From Candidatus Binataceae bacterium (lineage in GTDB: Bacteria > Desulfobacterota > Binatia > Binatales > Binataceae), in contig JADMIL010000034.1 of the NCBI GenBank assembly GCA_015478645.1, positions 1-34,770 of the forward strand: a stretch of DNA of 34,770 nt, read 5' to 3'. Of the stretch, positions 16,656-25,006 are shown in pieces (the first letter of the stretch is position 1; each line of letters opens with the position of its first letter). A program made the position numbers and the translations under genes. Below the pieces are notes generated by a model. The model did no database searches and was not told the DNA's origin. It saw nothing but the letters and a program-made list of their open reading frames with translations.

Positions 16656-17660
16656 ATGCACATCGAAACGCTAAAGGTCTTCTGCGACATTATCGAAAGC
16701 GGTAGTGTTTCTTATGCCGCCTCGCAAAATTTCGTCACTCAGTCGGCGGTCAGCCAGCAGGTCCGCAGCCTTGAAGACAAGTACGAATGCCGATTGTTAG
16801 AGAGGGCGCGGGCGGGTGTCAAACCGACGCCGGCGGGCCAGATTCTCTACAATTCGAGCAAGGAGATCGTGCGGCGCTTCGTGGAGTTGGAGAATCGCCT
16901 GCGCGAGATCGGATCGGTGGTCGCCGGATCGATCCGGGTGGGCACGGTGTATAGCGTCGGGTTGCACGAACTGCCGCCCTATCTGAGCGAGTTTCTGCGC
17001 GCCTATCCGCAGGTCAACGTGCATCTCGAGTACCTGCGATCGAACAAAATTTACGACGACCTGGTCGAGGGCAAAATCGACCTCGGCGTAGTCGCCTATC
17101 CGGCCAAGCGCAGCCAGATCGTAACGATCGCGTTTCGCCATGACGAACTGGTGCTGGTCGTGCCGCCCGAGGACGCGCTGGCCAAGCTCACGCGGGTCAG
17201 CGTCAGTCAGCTAGTGGGAATGCGCTTTGTGGGTTACGAGCGCGACATAGCGACGCGCAAGGCGTCCGACCGAATCCTGCGCGAGCATGGAGTGCGGCCG
17301 AACTACACGATGGAGTTCGACAATATCGAGACCATCAAGCGGGCGGTGGAAATCGGCCAGGGCATCGCGATCGTGCCGCGATCGACGGTCGAACTCGAAA
17401 CCGCGCGCGATTCGCTCAAAATGCTGGAGTTCACCGAAGGGCCGTTCACCCGGCCGCTCGCGATAATCTATAAGCGCGGACGCGAGCTATCACCGGCGGT
17501 GCGCAAGTTTATCGAGGTTCTGACCACCAGCAAGCTGCCGGTTCCCGGCGGTCATCAGGTCCGCCATAACGACAAGCCCGAGAAGCCGGAAAAGCCCGAG
17601 CGTGCCGAACGCGTGGCCGAGCGCGCGGAAAAAATCGAGAAGATCGAGAAGTCGGCGTAG
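16656..17660 (+). CDS. LysR-family transcriptional regulator with charged tail
   Basis: Regulator of 334 residues. A winged HTH fills residues 1-60 (SYAASQNFVTQSAVSQQVRSLED is the recognition part), followed by a periplasmic-binding-like effector domain resembling the CysB/CbbR type. After the normal end (about 290) an unusual tail of 30-odd residues is built from Lys/Pro/Glu and Arg/Ala/Glu repeats, not part of the LysR fold. It is divergent from the glutaryl-CoA dehydrogenase gene, its likely target; the inducer may be a dicarboxylic acid or its CoA ester. ATG 16656 lacks a clear ribosome binding site. Confidence 0.9.
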   Translation: MHIETLKVFCDIIESGSVSYAASQNFVTQSAVSQQVRSLEDKYECRLLERARAGVKPTPAGQILYNSSKEIVRRFVELENRLREIGSVVAGSIRVGTVYSVGLHELPPYLSEFLRAYPQVNVHLEYLRSNKIYDDLVEGKIDLGVVAYPAKRSQIVTIAFRHDELVLVVPPEDALAKLTRVSVSQLVGMRFVGYERDIATRKASDRILREHGVRPNYTMEFDNIETIKRAVEIGQGIAIVPRSTVELETARDSLKMLEFTEGPFTRPLAIIYKRGRELSPAVRKFIEVLTTSKLPVPGGHQVRHNDKPEKPEKPERAERVAERAEKIEKIEKSA

Positions 17661-17705
17661 CGCCTCGAGATCGAACCCGCCCGGATCCCCGAGAATCAGT
17701 CAGCC

Positions 17706-18056
17706 CTATTTCAGCGCAGCGCGCAGCCGCTCGCGATCGAATCCGGCGATTATCGTAGTCCCCGCGATAACCAGCGGACGCTTGAGCAGATTGGGCTCCT
17801 CGGCCATCAGCTTGAGCGCCCGTTCGGCGGTGAGCGTCTGGCCCTTGAGGCCGAGCGCCTTGAAGGCGGGACTCTTGGGATTTAAGTAATCGCGCGGATC
17901 GACGCCCTTGAACAATTCCTTCAGCTCGGCCAGCGTGAAGGGCTGTTTGGCGTAATCCCGCTCGTCGAGCACCATACCGATTTCGTCGCGCAGGAAACTC
18001 CTGGCGTTGCGGCAAGTGCTTCAGGTCGACTTCCAGAGAAATCGTGCATGCTTCAT
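17706..18056 (-). CDS. ArsC/Spx-family thioredoxin-fold selenoprotein (in-frame UGA)
   Basis: Read with UGA as selenocysteine, the gene gives 116 residues, the usual size for ArsC-like proteins. The start MKHARFLWKST is followed by U12 (TGA at 18021-18023), then STCRNARSFLRDE, so the redox centre is UxxC instead of CxxC. Downstream are the family features: LNPKSPAFKALGL, LMAEEPNLLKRPLVI and a C-terminal GFDRERL. Without readthrough only 89 residues from an internal ATG (17975) remain, missing beta-strand 1 and both redox residues. A stem-loop of SECIS form follows the UGA. The role is probably thiol-disulfide or arsenate-type reduction in the cytoplasm. Alternatives are a nonsense mutation or a base-call error from TGC. 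It lies downstream of the exported protein at 18210-18839. Confidence 0.75.
17989..18023 (-). promoter_or_regulatory. Candidate bacterial SECIS element with UGA codon
   Basis: In the mRNA, UGA is followed after 22 bases by the loop GUU, held by the stem CAGGA/UCCUG (18003-17999 with 17995-17991). Two further G-C pairs extend it past one bulged C (18006-18005 with 17990-17989). Spacing, a small apical loop and G as first loop base fit the known loose rules for bSECIS elements (loop about 16-37 bases after UGA). The hairpin lies inside the coding region, as expected in bacteria. Confidence 0.6.
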
Positions 18057-18209
18057 AGCGCTATTCCTATCCCGATGGCACTCATCAGGCGCGTCGTGCT
18101 CGCACCGGCTGTGGCAGTGCCGAATACGCGCGCATCGTTAGCCAGGCGTCCGATCAAAAGCCCGACGTTCGCTCAAGTTAGACGCCGCCAACGAGGCGCG
18201 CGCCGCGGC

Positions 18210-18839
18210 TCATTCGATGCTGGTGCTCGGCAGCGGCCCCGCTAGCCCGCTCGCCCCGCCGCGCGGCGATGCGCCGCCGATCGGGCCAGCGCCGCGATCG
18301 ATCGGATGCGGTCCGACCGCGGTTGCGGCCGGCACTGTGGCGAGCGCGGCGGAACTCGCCGTCATGGTGGAGGAACCGCCCGCGTTAGCGCTCGGATCGA
18401 GCGGGGGCGGCGGCACGGCGGTAGTCGTCGGACCGCTGAAATGGATCGGCTCTTTGCCGGCGACCATGTTCGGCGTGAGCACGTAATCGCCGCCGAGCGA
18501 ACTGCGCCAGATAGTATTCGAGACCTGGGTGTTGCCGCCCGTCAGCGCCCATCCGGCGCCACCGGCGAGACCGCCGAGGATGCCATAGACCAGCTTGGCC
18601 GGCATGTAGAGCGCATTGCCGACGACGGTGCCGGCGCCGATGCCGACGCCCTTCCAGTTGACGCCAGGATCCTCTTGCGGCTGCGGCACCTGGGCCTGCG
18701 GCGCGCCGGAGGTCCCGGGCAGTTGCATTGGCGATTGCACGGCCGGGCCACTGCCCGCATCCTGCGCCATCGCGGCCACCGGCAACGCGAGCCCCATAGC
18801 GATCGCCATCGCGACCATCGAAACGGATTTAGTTTTCAT
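18210..18839 (-). CDS. Exported conserved protein with Gly-rich hydrophobic segment
   Basis: Protein of 209 residues with a Sec signal peptide (about 1-26, ending AMAQDAG), a Pro/Gln/Ser-rich linker, then a conserved-looking block: NWKGVGIGAGTVVGNALYMPAKLVYGILGGLAGG (possible membrane segment or amphipathic hairpin). The block continues with NTIWRSSLGGDYVLTPNM and KEPIHFSG. The last 70 residues are low-complexity Ala/Gly/Pro/Ser. I recall similar proteins in deltaproteobacterial genomes but know no function. ATG 18839 is set by GGAGGAAGG directly upstream; the open frame to 18860 is not needed. It may share a transcript with the selenoprotein gene 153 bases downstream. Confidence 0.75.
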   Translation of the reverse strand: MKTKSVSMVAMAIAMGLALPVAAMAQDAGSGPAVQSPMQLPGTSGAPQAQVPQPQEDPGVNWKGVGIGAGTVVGNALYMPAKLVYGILGGLAGGAGWALTGGNTQVSNTIWRSSLGGDYVLTPNMVAGKEPIHFSGPTTTAVPPPPLDPSANAGGSSTMTASSAALATVPAATAVGPHPIDRGAGPIGGASPRGGASGLAGPLPSTSIE

Positions 18840-18928
18840 TGTCCTTCCTCCTCCCCCCACCGTTTAAGTAACAGTTCCACCACCAGCGGATCGGACCACC
18901 CCATTCCGCGATCGACTCTACTATATTG

Positions 18929-19669
18929 TTACTCGGTTTTGACCACCGCGTCCCCGGGCAAAAGTCCGATCAGATGATCGAAGGCGCGCGTCAGGTAGTG
19001 CTCGTCTTTGGATTCGAGGGTTAATTTCACCCGATATTCGCTATCGCCGACGCGCGGATACGAGCCGAGCAGCAGTTCCGGATAGAGCTTGAGGCAGGCG
19101 TTGAGATGCTCGGCAATGATTCCTTCGTTGGCGCTCAAGAAAATTGCGCGCAGAAAATACGGATCGGTCGCGAAGCGGCCGGCAAGCGCCTTGAACTTGG
19201 GTTCGAAGATCTGCGGGATGCCGGGCAGGATATAGACGTTTTCGATCTGCACGGTCGGAAAGCGCAGGTCGCCGGCCGCATTGAGCACGGCGCCTTCCGG
19301 CACCTCGGCCATCTTGAGCCCGGCGGCGTTGAGGCCACCCTTGAAGTACTCCTCGACGATGCGTCTCAGTTCAGGATGAACCACAAGCTTGCGGCCGAAG
19401 GCCACCGCGATCGCCTCGATGGTGATATCGTCGTGCGTCGGACCGACGCCGCCCGAGGTCAGGACGAAGTCAAAGGTCTTCGCGCAGTATGCGACCTCAT
19501 CGGCGATTGAGCGGATTTCGTCGGGGACCACGGCGATGCGCTGGAGCGTGACGCCGAGCTTGCGCAGTTCGCGTGCGGTGAAGTAGGCATTGCTATCCTG
19601 CACCTTGCCGGAGAGGATCTCGTTGCCCACCACCACCATCGCGCAAGTTCGGTCTTGCATAGCGCGCAT
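18929..19669 (-). CDS. CinA N-terminal / MoCF-biosynthesis domain protein
   Basis: Protein of about 246 residues with the molybdopterin-binding MoCF fold: VVVGNEILSGKVQDSN near the start, SGGVGPTHDDITIEA at about 72-86, and YILPGIPQIFEPKF near 146-159. It corresponds to the N-terminal part of CinA (nucleotide pyrophosphatase or FAD-related activity in known members) and lacks the C-terminal amidase domain, a common stand-alone form. ATG 19669 follows an in-frame GTG at 19672; ATG 19660 is also possible and better spaced from AGGG. It is head-to-head with the MOSC pair, an interesting match since both families have links to molybdenum cofactor. Confidence 0.85.
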   Translation of the reverse strand: MRAMQDRTCAMVVVGNEILSGKVQDSNAYFTARELRKLGVTLQRIAVVPDEIRSIADEVAYCAKTFDFVLTSGGVGPTHDDITIEAIAVAFGRKLVVHPELRRIVEEYFKGGLNAAGLKMAEVPEGAVLNAAGDLRFPTVQIENVYILPGIPQIFEPKFKALAGRFATDPYFLRAIFLSANEGIIAEHLNACLKLYPELLLGSYPRVGDSEYRVKLTLESKDEHYLTRAFDHLIGLLPGDAVVKTE

Positions 19670-19747
19670 CACCCTGAGGATACATTATCGCAGTCCGCGG
19701 CGCGCCACGACAAGGTGGCCGCGACGGACCCCGCGCGGGAGTTTACG

Positions 19748-20560
19748 ATGCATCGGCGGCAGCTCGGCATAGTCAGCGCGTTGTCGCGCTACCCGGTCAA
19801 ATCGATGCGCGGTGAGGCGCTCGACCAGGCGCTGATCACTGAGCACGGCGTGGCCGGCGATCGCGAATGGGCGCTGTGTGAAACCACCTATGGCGGTGTG
19901 ATGAGCGCGCGGGCGTGGCCGGCGATGCTTGATCTGCGCGCGGCGTGGGCGGGCGATTCCGCGCTCGCAGGCGATCCCGTGCTTGCAGACGATGCGGCGC
20001 GGGTGCGTATCGCGATGCCCGACGGCGAAATCGTCGAGGCCGGCACGCCGGCGGCGGCGGACCTGCTCTCGGCCTATCTACGGCGCGCGGTGCGCTTCGA
20101 GCGTATCCGCCGCGAACCGCTGAGGCCGGCCGAACTCGAGGCGATCATGCGCGGCGCGGCGGTCGCGCCCCGGCGCGACTTTTACGACGAAGAGGTGATC
20201 CATCTGCTCGCCAGCGGCACGCTCGAACATCTGCGATCGCTGGCCGGCGGTGCGGCGGACTTCGACCCGCGCCGTTTTCGCGCCAATATCCTGGTCGATA
20301 CCGGCCGCGACACCGCGCCGGGCTTCGTCGAGGACCAATGGCTCGAAGGCGCGATCGAAATCGGCGGCGCGGTGCGGATGGTCGGGATGCGTCCGGCGTT
20401 GCGTTGTGCCATAACCACTCATCCGCAGGCCGAACTGCCGCACGACCCGGCGATATTGCGCACCGCCTGGAGTCATCATCGGGCCTACGTCGGGCTGTTC
20501 GCGGCGGTCGGCACGCCGGGTACGATCCGGATTGGCGACGCGGTCGTGCTGACCGATTGA
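19748..20560 (+). CDS. MOSC-domain protein (copy 1)
   Basis: Protein of 270 residues with the MOSC N-terminal beta-barrel (SALSRYPVKSMRGEAL, GVAGDREWAL) followed by a MOSC domain (DFYDEEVIHLLASGTLEHLR, DPRRFRANILVDT, RPALRCAITT). MOSC proteins handle sulfur or bind molybdenum cofactor, as in mARC and YcbX-type oxidoreductases; the conserved Cys is in ALRC. The frame is open to 19655, but ATG 19748 with GGGAG about 9 bases upstream starts right before the first conserved strand. It is homologous to the next gene. Confidence 0.85.
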   Translation: MHRRQLGIVSALSRYPVKSMRGEALDQALITEHGVAGDREWALCETTYGGVMSARAWPAMLDLRAAWAGDSALAGDPVLADDAARVRIAMPDGEIVEAGTPAAADLLSAYLRRAVRFERIRREPLRPAELEAIMRGAAVAPRRDFYDEEVIHLLASGTLEHLRSLAGGAADFDPRRFRANILVDTGRDTAPGFVEDQWLEGAIEIGGAVRMVGMRPALRCAITTHPQAELPHDPAILRTAWSHHRAYVGLFAAVGTPGTIRIGDAVVLTD

Positions 20561-20646
20561 CTCCACCGCGCGCGGCGCGGCGATTTCAATCGGTTGGCTG
20601 GCGGATAGGGCGGGCAGCGCAGGAGTATTGGAAGATAGCGAAATCT

Positions 20647-21492
20647 ATGGGAACCACCAAAATCGGCGTCGTCAAGGAACTCTACCGCTACCCGGTGAAG
20701 TCGATGCTCGGCGAGCGCGTCGGCGAGCTTGCGATCGGCCCCGGCGGCGCGCTTGGCGACCGCGCATGGGCGCTGCGCGAGACCGCCGGCGGGCGAATCG
20801 TCAGCGCGAAGAAAATCGCGCGCCTGTTCGAGTATCGTGCGCGCTACGACCGCGTGCCGATCGCCGACGGCGACGCTCCCGTCACGATTATCCTGCCCGA
20901 CGGCCGCATGCTGCACCCCGATGACGCGGACGCCGCCGCCGTGCTCTCCGTGGCGCTCGGCTTCGACGTCACGCTCGAGCGCGCCGGCGCCGGGCGGCAT
21001 AGCCGCGCGATTATCGACCCCGACACGATCTTCGGCGACGTGGCGATCGAAGAGGTGATGCCCGGCCTGACCCGCGCGACGATGCCCGACAGCTTCGCGC
21101 TGCTGCGCGGCAGTTTCTTCGACTCGGCGACGATCCACGTGCTGGCGACCGGCACGATCGCTCATCTGCGGCGCCTGGCGGGCGACGACGCCCAAGCTGA
21201 CGCACGGCGCTTTCGGCCCAATATCGTGGTCGAGACCGCGCCCGAGGCGACCGGCTTCGTCGAGGACGGATGGATCGGCAAGACCCTCGAGGCGGGCGCC
21301 GCGGTCACGATCGTTGAGATGCAGCCGGCGCTGCGCTGCGTCATGACGACCCATCGCCAGGACGGTCTGCCGCGCGACCTGCGGATTTTGCGCGCCACCG
21401 CGCAACATCATCGCGCGACGCTCGGCGTGTTCGCCGCGATCGGCGCGCCGGGGATCGTGCGCGTGGGCGACCCGGTGCGGCTGGCCGAATGA
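20647..21492 (+). CDS. MOSC-domain protein (copy 2)
   Basis: Protein of 281 residues, homologous over its whole length to the preceding MOSC protein: LYRYPVKSMLGE, GALGDRAWAL, DSATIHVLATGTIAHLRRL, DARRFRPNIVVE, QPALRCVMTTH and GAPGIVRVGDPV all have close counterparts. They are tandem duplicates that have diverged clearly. Role as for copy 1: sulfur- or molybdenum-cofactor-linked, substrate unknown. The much longer open frame from 19945 runs through copy 1 in another phase and is not real. ATG 20647 is chosen because the protein alignment begins there. Confidence 0.85.
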   Translation: MGTTKIGVVKELYRYPVKSMLGERVGELAIGPGGALGDRAWALRETAGGRIVSAKKIARLFEYRARYDRVPIADGDAPVTIILPDGRMLHPDDADAAAVLSVALGFDVTLERAGAGRHSRAIIDPDTIFGDVAIEEVMPGLTRATMPDSFALLRGSFFDSATIHVLATGTIAHLRRLAGDDAQADARRFRPNIVVETAPEATGFVEDGWIGKTLEAGAAVTIVEMQPALRCVMTTHRQDGLPRDLRILRATAQHHRATLGVFAAIGAPGIVRVGDPVRLAE

Positions 21493-21688
21493 CGCGGCGG
21501 GGCTTTGCGCCAGCGGATATAATCGCCCTTCGATAATGATCGCGCGGGCCGCTCGCGTCCGCCGGGCGATCGGAATCCGGCGCGCCGTGCGGTCTGTCCA
21601 CACCCGCGCTGTGGATTGAGCCGCGCGCCCCCTCTTGCTCCGCCGGCCCGCGGCGACAGACGATTAGGCCACGCCGCAGCCGCGCACA

Positions 21689-24600
21689 ATGCCGTCACCC
21701 ACCACCGCCACGATCGTCTACTCAGCCCGCGCCGGCGAGCGCTTGCGCGCGGCGCGGGAATTTCTCGGCGCGCTGGCGGCCGACGCGGAGGCGATCGTAA
21801 TCGCGGCGTCGGCGGACGCGGCGAACGATCTGGTGCGCACGCTCGGCGCGGCGCGCGGCGCCCTCTTCGGTCTCCATCGCCTGACGCTGCCTCGGCTGGC
21901 CGGATTGCTCGCCGCCGAACGGATCGCCGCGGCCGGACTGGCACCGGCGGCGGCGCTGGCCGCCGAGGCGATCGCGGCGCGCGCGGTCTATCGGTTGCGG
22001 CCGAGCGGACGGCTGGCCTATTTCGGCGCGGTGATCGATCGGCCCGGCTTTCCCGGCGCGCTGGTCCGCACGGTCGGCGAACTGCGCCTGGGCGGCGTCA
22101 CCCCGGCGGAAGTCGCACGGTTGCCGGCGATCGGTCCGCCGCTGGCCGCGCTGCTCGATCAATATGCCGACGAGCTGGCCGCCGCGCGGCTGGCCGATCG
22201 CACCGTGATGCTCGACGCGGCGATCGCGGCGCTTGCGTCCGCTGGCGAGGGCAACGGCGCGGCGAGCCGCTTCAGCGGACGGCCGATCGTGATCCTCGAC
22301 GTGCCGATCGAAAATGCGCGCGAGCGCGATCTGATCGCGGCGCTCGCCGCGCGCGCACCGCATACCTTCGCGACCGTCCCGGCCGGTGACGAGGGTACGC
22401 TGGCGCGCCTGGGCGACGCCCTGCGGCTCGACCTCGCGGCCGCGCGCCGTGCTCCGGCGACCGACGACGACGCGCCGTCACTCGAGCGCCTGGCCGAATA
22501 TCTGTTTCGCGACGCGGCGCCGGCCGAGCGCACGATCGACGCCTCGGTGACGCTGATTTCGGCCGCCGGCGAGATGCAGGAATGCGTCGAGATCGCGCGG
22601 CGTATCCAGACCGCGGCGCGCGGCGGCGTCGCCTTCGATCGGATTGCGGTGGCGCTGCATGCGCCCGCGCGCTACGCGCCCTATCTCGAAGAGGCGCTCG
22701 ATCGGGCCGGCGTCCCGGCCCATTTCGCGCGCGGCGCGGCGCGTCCCGAGCCGGGCGGCCGGGCGCTGCTGGCGCTGCTCGCCTGCGCGGGCGAAAACCT
22801 TTCGGCGCGGCGCTTCGCCGAATACCTCTCGCTCGCGCAACTGCCCGCAGCGCCGCCCGCCGCCGGCGCGGACCAGATCGTCGCCGCGTCCGACGCCGAA
22901 TTTGCGGCCGGCGCCCTGCGCGGCGATCTCGCGACCGCCGCCGAATCGGAGGACCTCGACGAAGCGCCGTCGCCAATCGTCGATCCGGCCGCGCGCGCGC
23001 CGTGGCGATGGGAAAAGCTGCTGGTGGAAGCGGCGGTGATCGGCAGCCGCGATCGCTGGGCGCGGCGCCTGGCCGGGCTCGCCGCGGAACTCCGTCTCCA
23101 GCGCGCCGAACTCGCAGCCGAAGACGGTGCGCATCTGGCCGCGATCGATCGCCAATTGATCGATCTCGATCATCTGCGCGACGCCGCGCTGCCGCTGATC
23201 GACGCGCTCGCCGCGCTGCCGCGGGCCGCGCCATGGAACGACTGGCTGGACCATCTGCGGACGCTCGCCGGACGCGCGATTCGCGATCGCGAGCCTATTC
23301 TGGCGGCGCTCGCCGAGCTCGATCCGATGGGCCCGGTCGGACCGGTGACGCTCGACGAAGTGCGCATCGTGCTGGGCGATCGGCTGGGCCAGCTTAATCG
23401 CACGCCCGCGCGCCGGCGCTATGGCGCGGTCTTCGTCGGGCCGGCCGCCGCTCTGCGCGGGCTCGAGTTCGACCTGGTGATCGTGCCCGGACTGGTCGAG
23501 CGGGTGTTTCCGCGCAAGCTGATCGAAGATCCGATCCTGGCCGACGCGGCGCGCCGCGCGCTCTCGCCGGCGCTGGCCACGCAGGCCGATCGGGTCGCCG
23601 CCGAGCGCCTGGCGCTGCGGCTGGCAGTCGGCGCATCGTGCCAACGGGTAGTTTTTTCCTACCCGCGGGTCGACCTCGATCAGGGCCGTCCGCGGGTGCC
23701 GTCGTTTTACGCGCTCGAAATTCTGCGCGCGGCCGAGGGCCGCCTGCCGGGCTTCGACGAACTTGCGCGGCGCGCCGCCGGCGAGCATCCGGGACGCCTC
23801 GGATGGCCCGCGCCGGCGCGTCCCGCGGACGCAATCGACGAGGCCGAATTCGACCTTGCGGTGCTCGATCAATTGATCGACGCCGACCCCGCGGCGACCG
23901 CCGGCGCCGCGCACTATCTGCTCGGCGCCAACCCCCATCTGGGGCGTGCGCTGCGCGCCCGCGCGCGCCGCTGGCTCAAACGCTGGACGGTCAACGACGG
24001 GCTGGTCGATCCGACGGCGGACGAACGCGCCGCGCTGGCGCGTCATCAGATCGCCGCGCGGACCTATTCGCCGACCGCGCTGCAGAACTTCGCCGCCTGT
24101 CCGTACCGCTTTTTTTTGCAGGCGATCCATCGCCTGGAACCGCGCGAAGAGGCGGCCGCGATCGAGGTGATCGATCCGCTGACCCGCGGCTCGCTGGTTC
24201 ACGAGGTGCAGTTCGAATTGTTTACCGCGTTGCGCGACGCCGGGCGCCTGCCGGTGACCGACGCGACGCTGGCGGCGGCGCACGCGACGCTCGACGCGAC
24301 CCTGGACGCGGTCGCCACGGGCTATCACGATCAACTCGCGCCCGCGATCGAGCGCGTATGGCTCGACGGGCTCGATTCGATTCGCGCGGATCTGCGCGAA
24401 TGGCTGCGGCGCAGCGCCGCCGACGCACCGCGCTGGCGCCCCGATCGCTTCGAGCTGGGCTTCGGTCTCGCCGGCCGCGCGCATGCCGATCCGGCCAGCG
24501 CGGCCGCGCCCGCGACGCTCGACCTTGCGCCCGGCGTCGCAATCAGTCTGCGCGGCTCGATCGACCTGGTCGAGCGCGGCGCGGGCGGCGCCCTGCGGAT

Positions 24601-25006
24601 CACCGACTACAAGACCGGTCGCGCGCGCACCGCCAAAGATATCGTGATCGGCGGCGGCAAGACGCTGCAGCCGGTGCTCTATGCGCTGGCCGCGGAGGCG
24701 GTGCTGGGCGAACCGGTCAGCGCGGGCCGGCTCTACTATTGCACCGCGGCCGGCGGTTACGAGGAGCGCGTGGTCGCCCTCGACGACGCGTCGCGCAAGG
24801 CGATTGCGGCCTTTGCGACGACCCTCGATAGCGCGCTGCGCGAGGGCTTTCTGCCGGCCGCACCGGGCGCCCGCGAATGCGAGTATTGCGACTACCGCCG
24901 CGTCTGCGGTCCCTACGAGGATACTCGGGTACAGTATAAGACCGAGGGCGACAACGCCGCCGCCAAACGGCTGGCCGGCCTGCGCCGCCTGCGGGAGATG
25001 CCGTGA
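21689..25006 (+). CDS. addB: AddB-like helicase/nuclease subunit with Fe-S cluster
   Basis: Large protein of 1105 residues of the AddB/RexB type, partner of AddA in end resection for double-strand-break repair. The N-terminal part is helicase-like without a clear Walker A. LRGLEFDLVIVPGLVERVFPR (about 588-608) is a helicase motif. The RecB-type nuclease domain has GSIDLVERGAGGALRITDYKTG (about 954-975). Cysteines for the 4Fe-4S cluster are C in FAACPYRFF (near 804) and three in CEYCDYRRVC (near 1064-1073). Codon use is extremely GC-rich, producing long false frames on other strands. GTGA overlap with addA shows coupling. The family is certain, the subclass probable. Confidence 0.88.
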   Translation: MPSPTTATIVYSARAGERLRAAREFLGALAADAEAIVIAASADAANDLVRTLGAARGALFGLHRLTLPRLAGLLAAERIAAAGLAPAAALAAEAIAARAVYRLRPSGRLAYFGAVIDRPGFPGALVRTVGELRLGGVTPAEVARLPAIGPPLAALLDQYADELAAARLADRTVMLDAAIAALASAGEGNGAASRFSGRPIVILDVPIENARERDLIAALAARAPHTFATVPAGDEGTLARLGDALRLDLAAARRAPATDDDAPSLERLAEYLFRDAAPAERTIDASVTLISAAGEMQECVEIARRIQTAARGGVAFDRIAVALHAPARYAPYLEEALDRAGVPAHFARGAARPEPGGRALLALLACAGENLSARRFAEYLSLAQLPAAPPAAGADQIVAASDAEFAAGALRGDLATAAESEDLDEAPSPIVDPAARAPWRWEKLLVEAAVIGSRDRWARRLAGLAAELRLQRAELAAEDGAHLAAIDRQLIDLDHLRDAALPLIDALAALPRAAPWNDWLDHLRTLAGRAIRDREPILAALAELDPMGPVGPVTLDEVRIVLGDRLGQLNRTPARRRYGAVFVGPAAALRGLEFDLVIVPGLVERVFPRKLIEDPILADAARRALSPALATQADRVAAERLALRLAVGASCQRVVFSYPRVDLDQGRPRVPSFYALEILRAAEGRLPGFDELARRAAGEHPGRLGWPAPARPADAIDEAEFDLAVLDQLIDADPAATAGAAHYLLGANPHLGRALRARARRWLKRWTVNDGLVDPTADERAALARHQIAARTYSPTALQNFAACPYRFFLQAIHRLEPREEAAAIEVIDPLTRGSLVHEVQFELFTALRDAGRLPVTDATLAAAHATLDATLDAVATGYHDQLAPAIERVWLDGLDSIRADLREWLRRSAADAPRWRPDRFELGFGLAGRAHADPASAAAPATLDLAPGVAISLRGSIDLVERGAGGALRITDYKTGRARTAKDIVIGGGKTLQPVLYALAAEAVLGEPVSAGRLYYCTAAGGYEERVVALDDASRKAIAAFATTLDSALREGFLPAAPGARECEYCDYRRVCGPYEDTRVQYKTEGDNAAAKRLAGLRRLREMP

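Noticed and set aside
17706..17975. ArsC-like gene as an 89-residue protein starting at the internal ATG
   Set aside because: That form lacks the first strand and the redox motif, while upstream codons across UGA encode exactly these, so the longer form is preferred.
21518..21523. TATAAT upstream of addB as a promoter
   Set aside because: No -35-like hexamer is found at 16-18 bases, and the distance to the start is long; not supportable alone.
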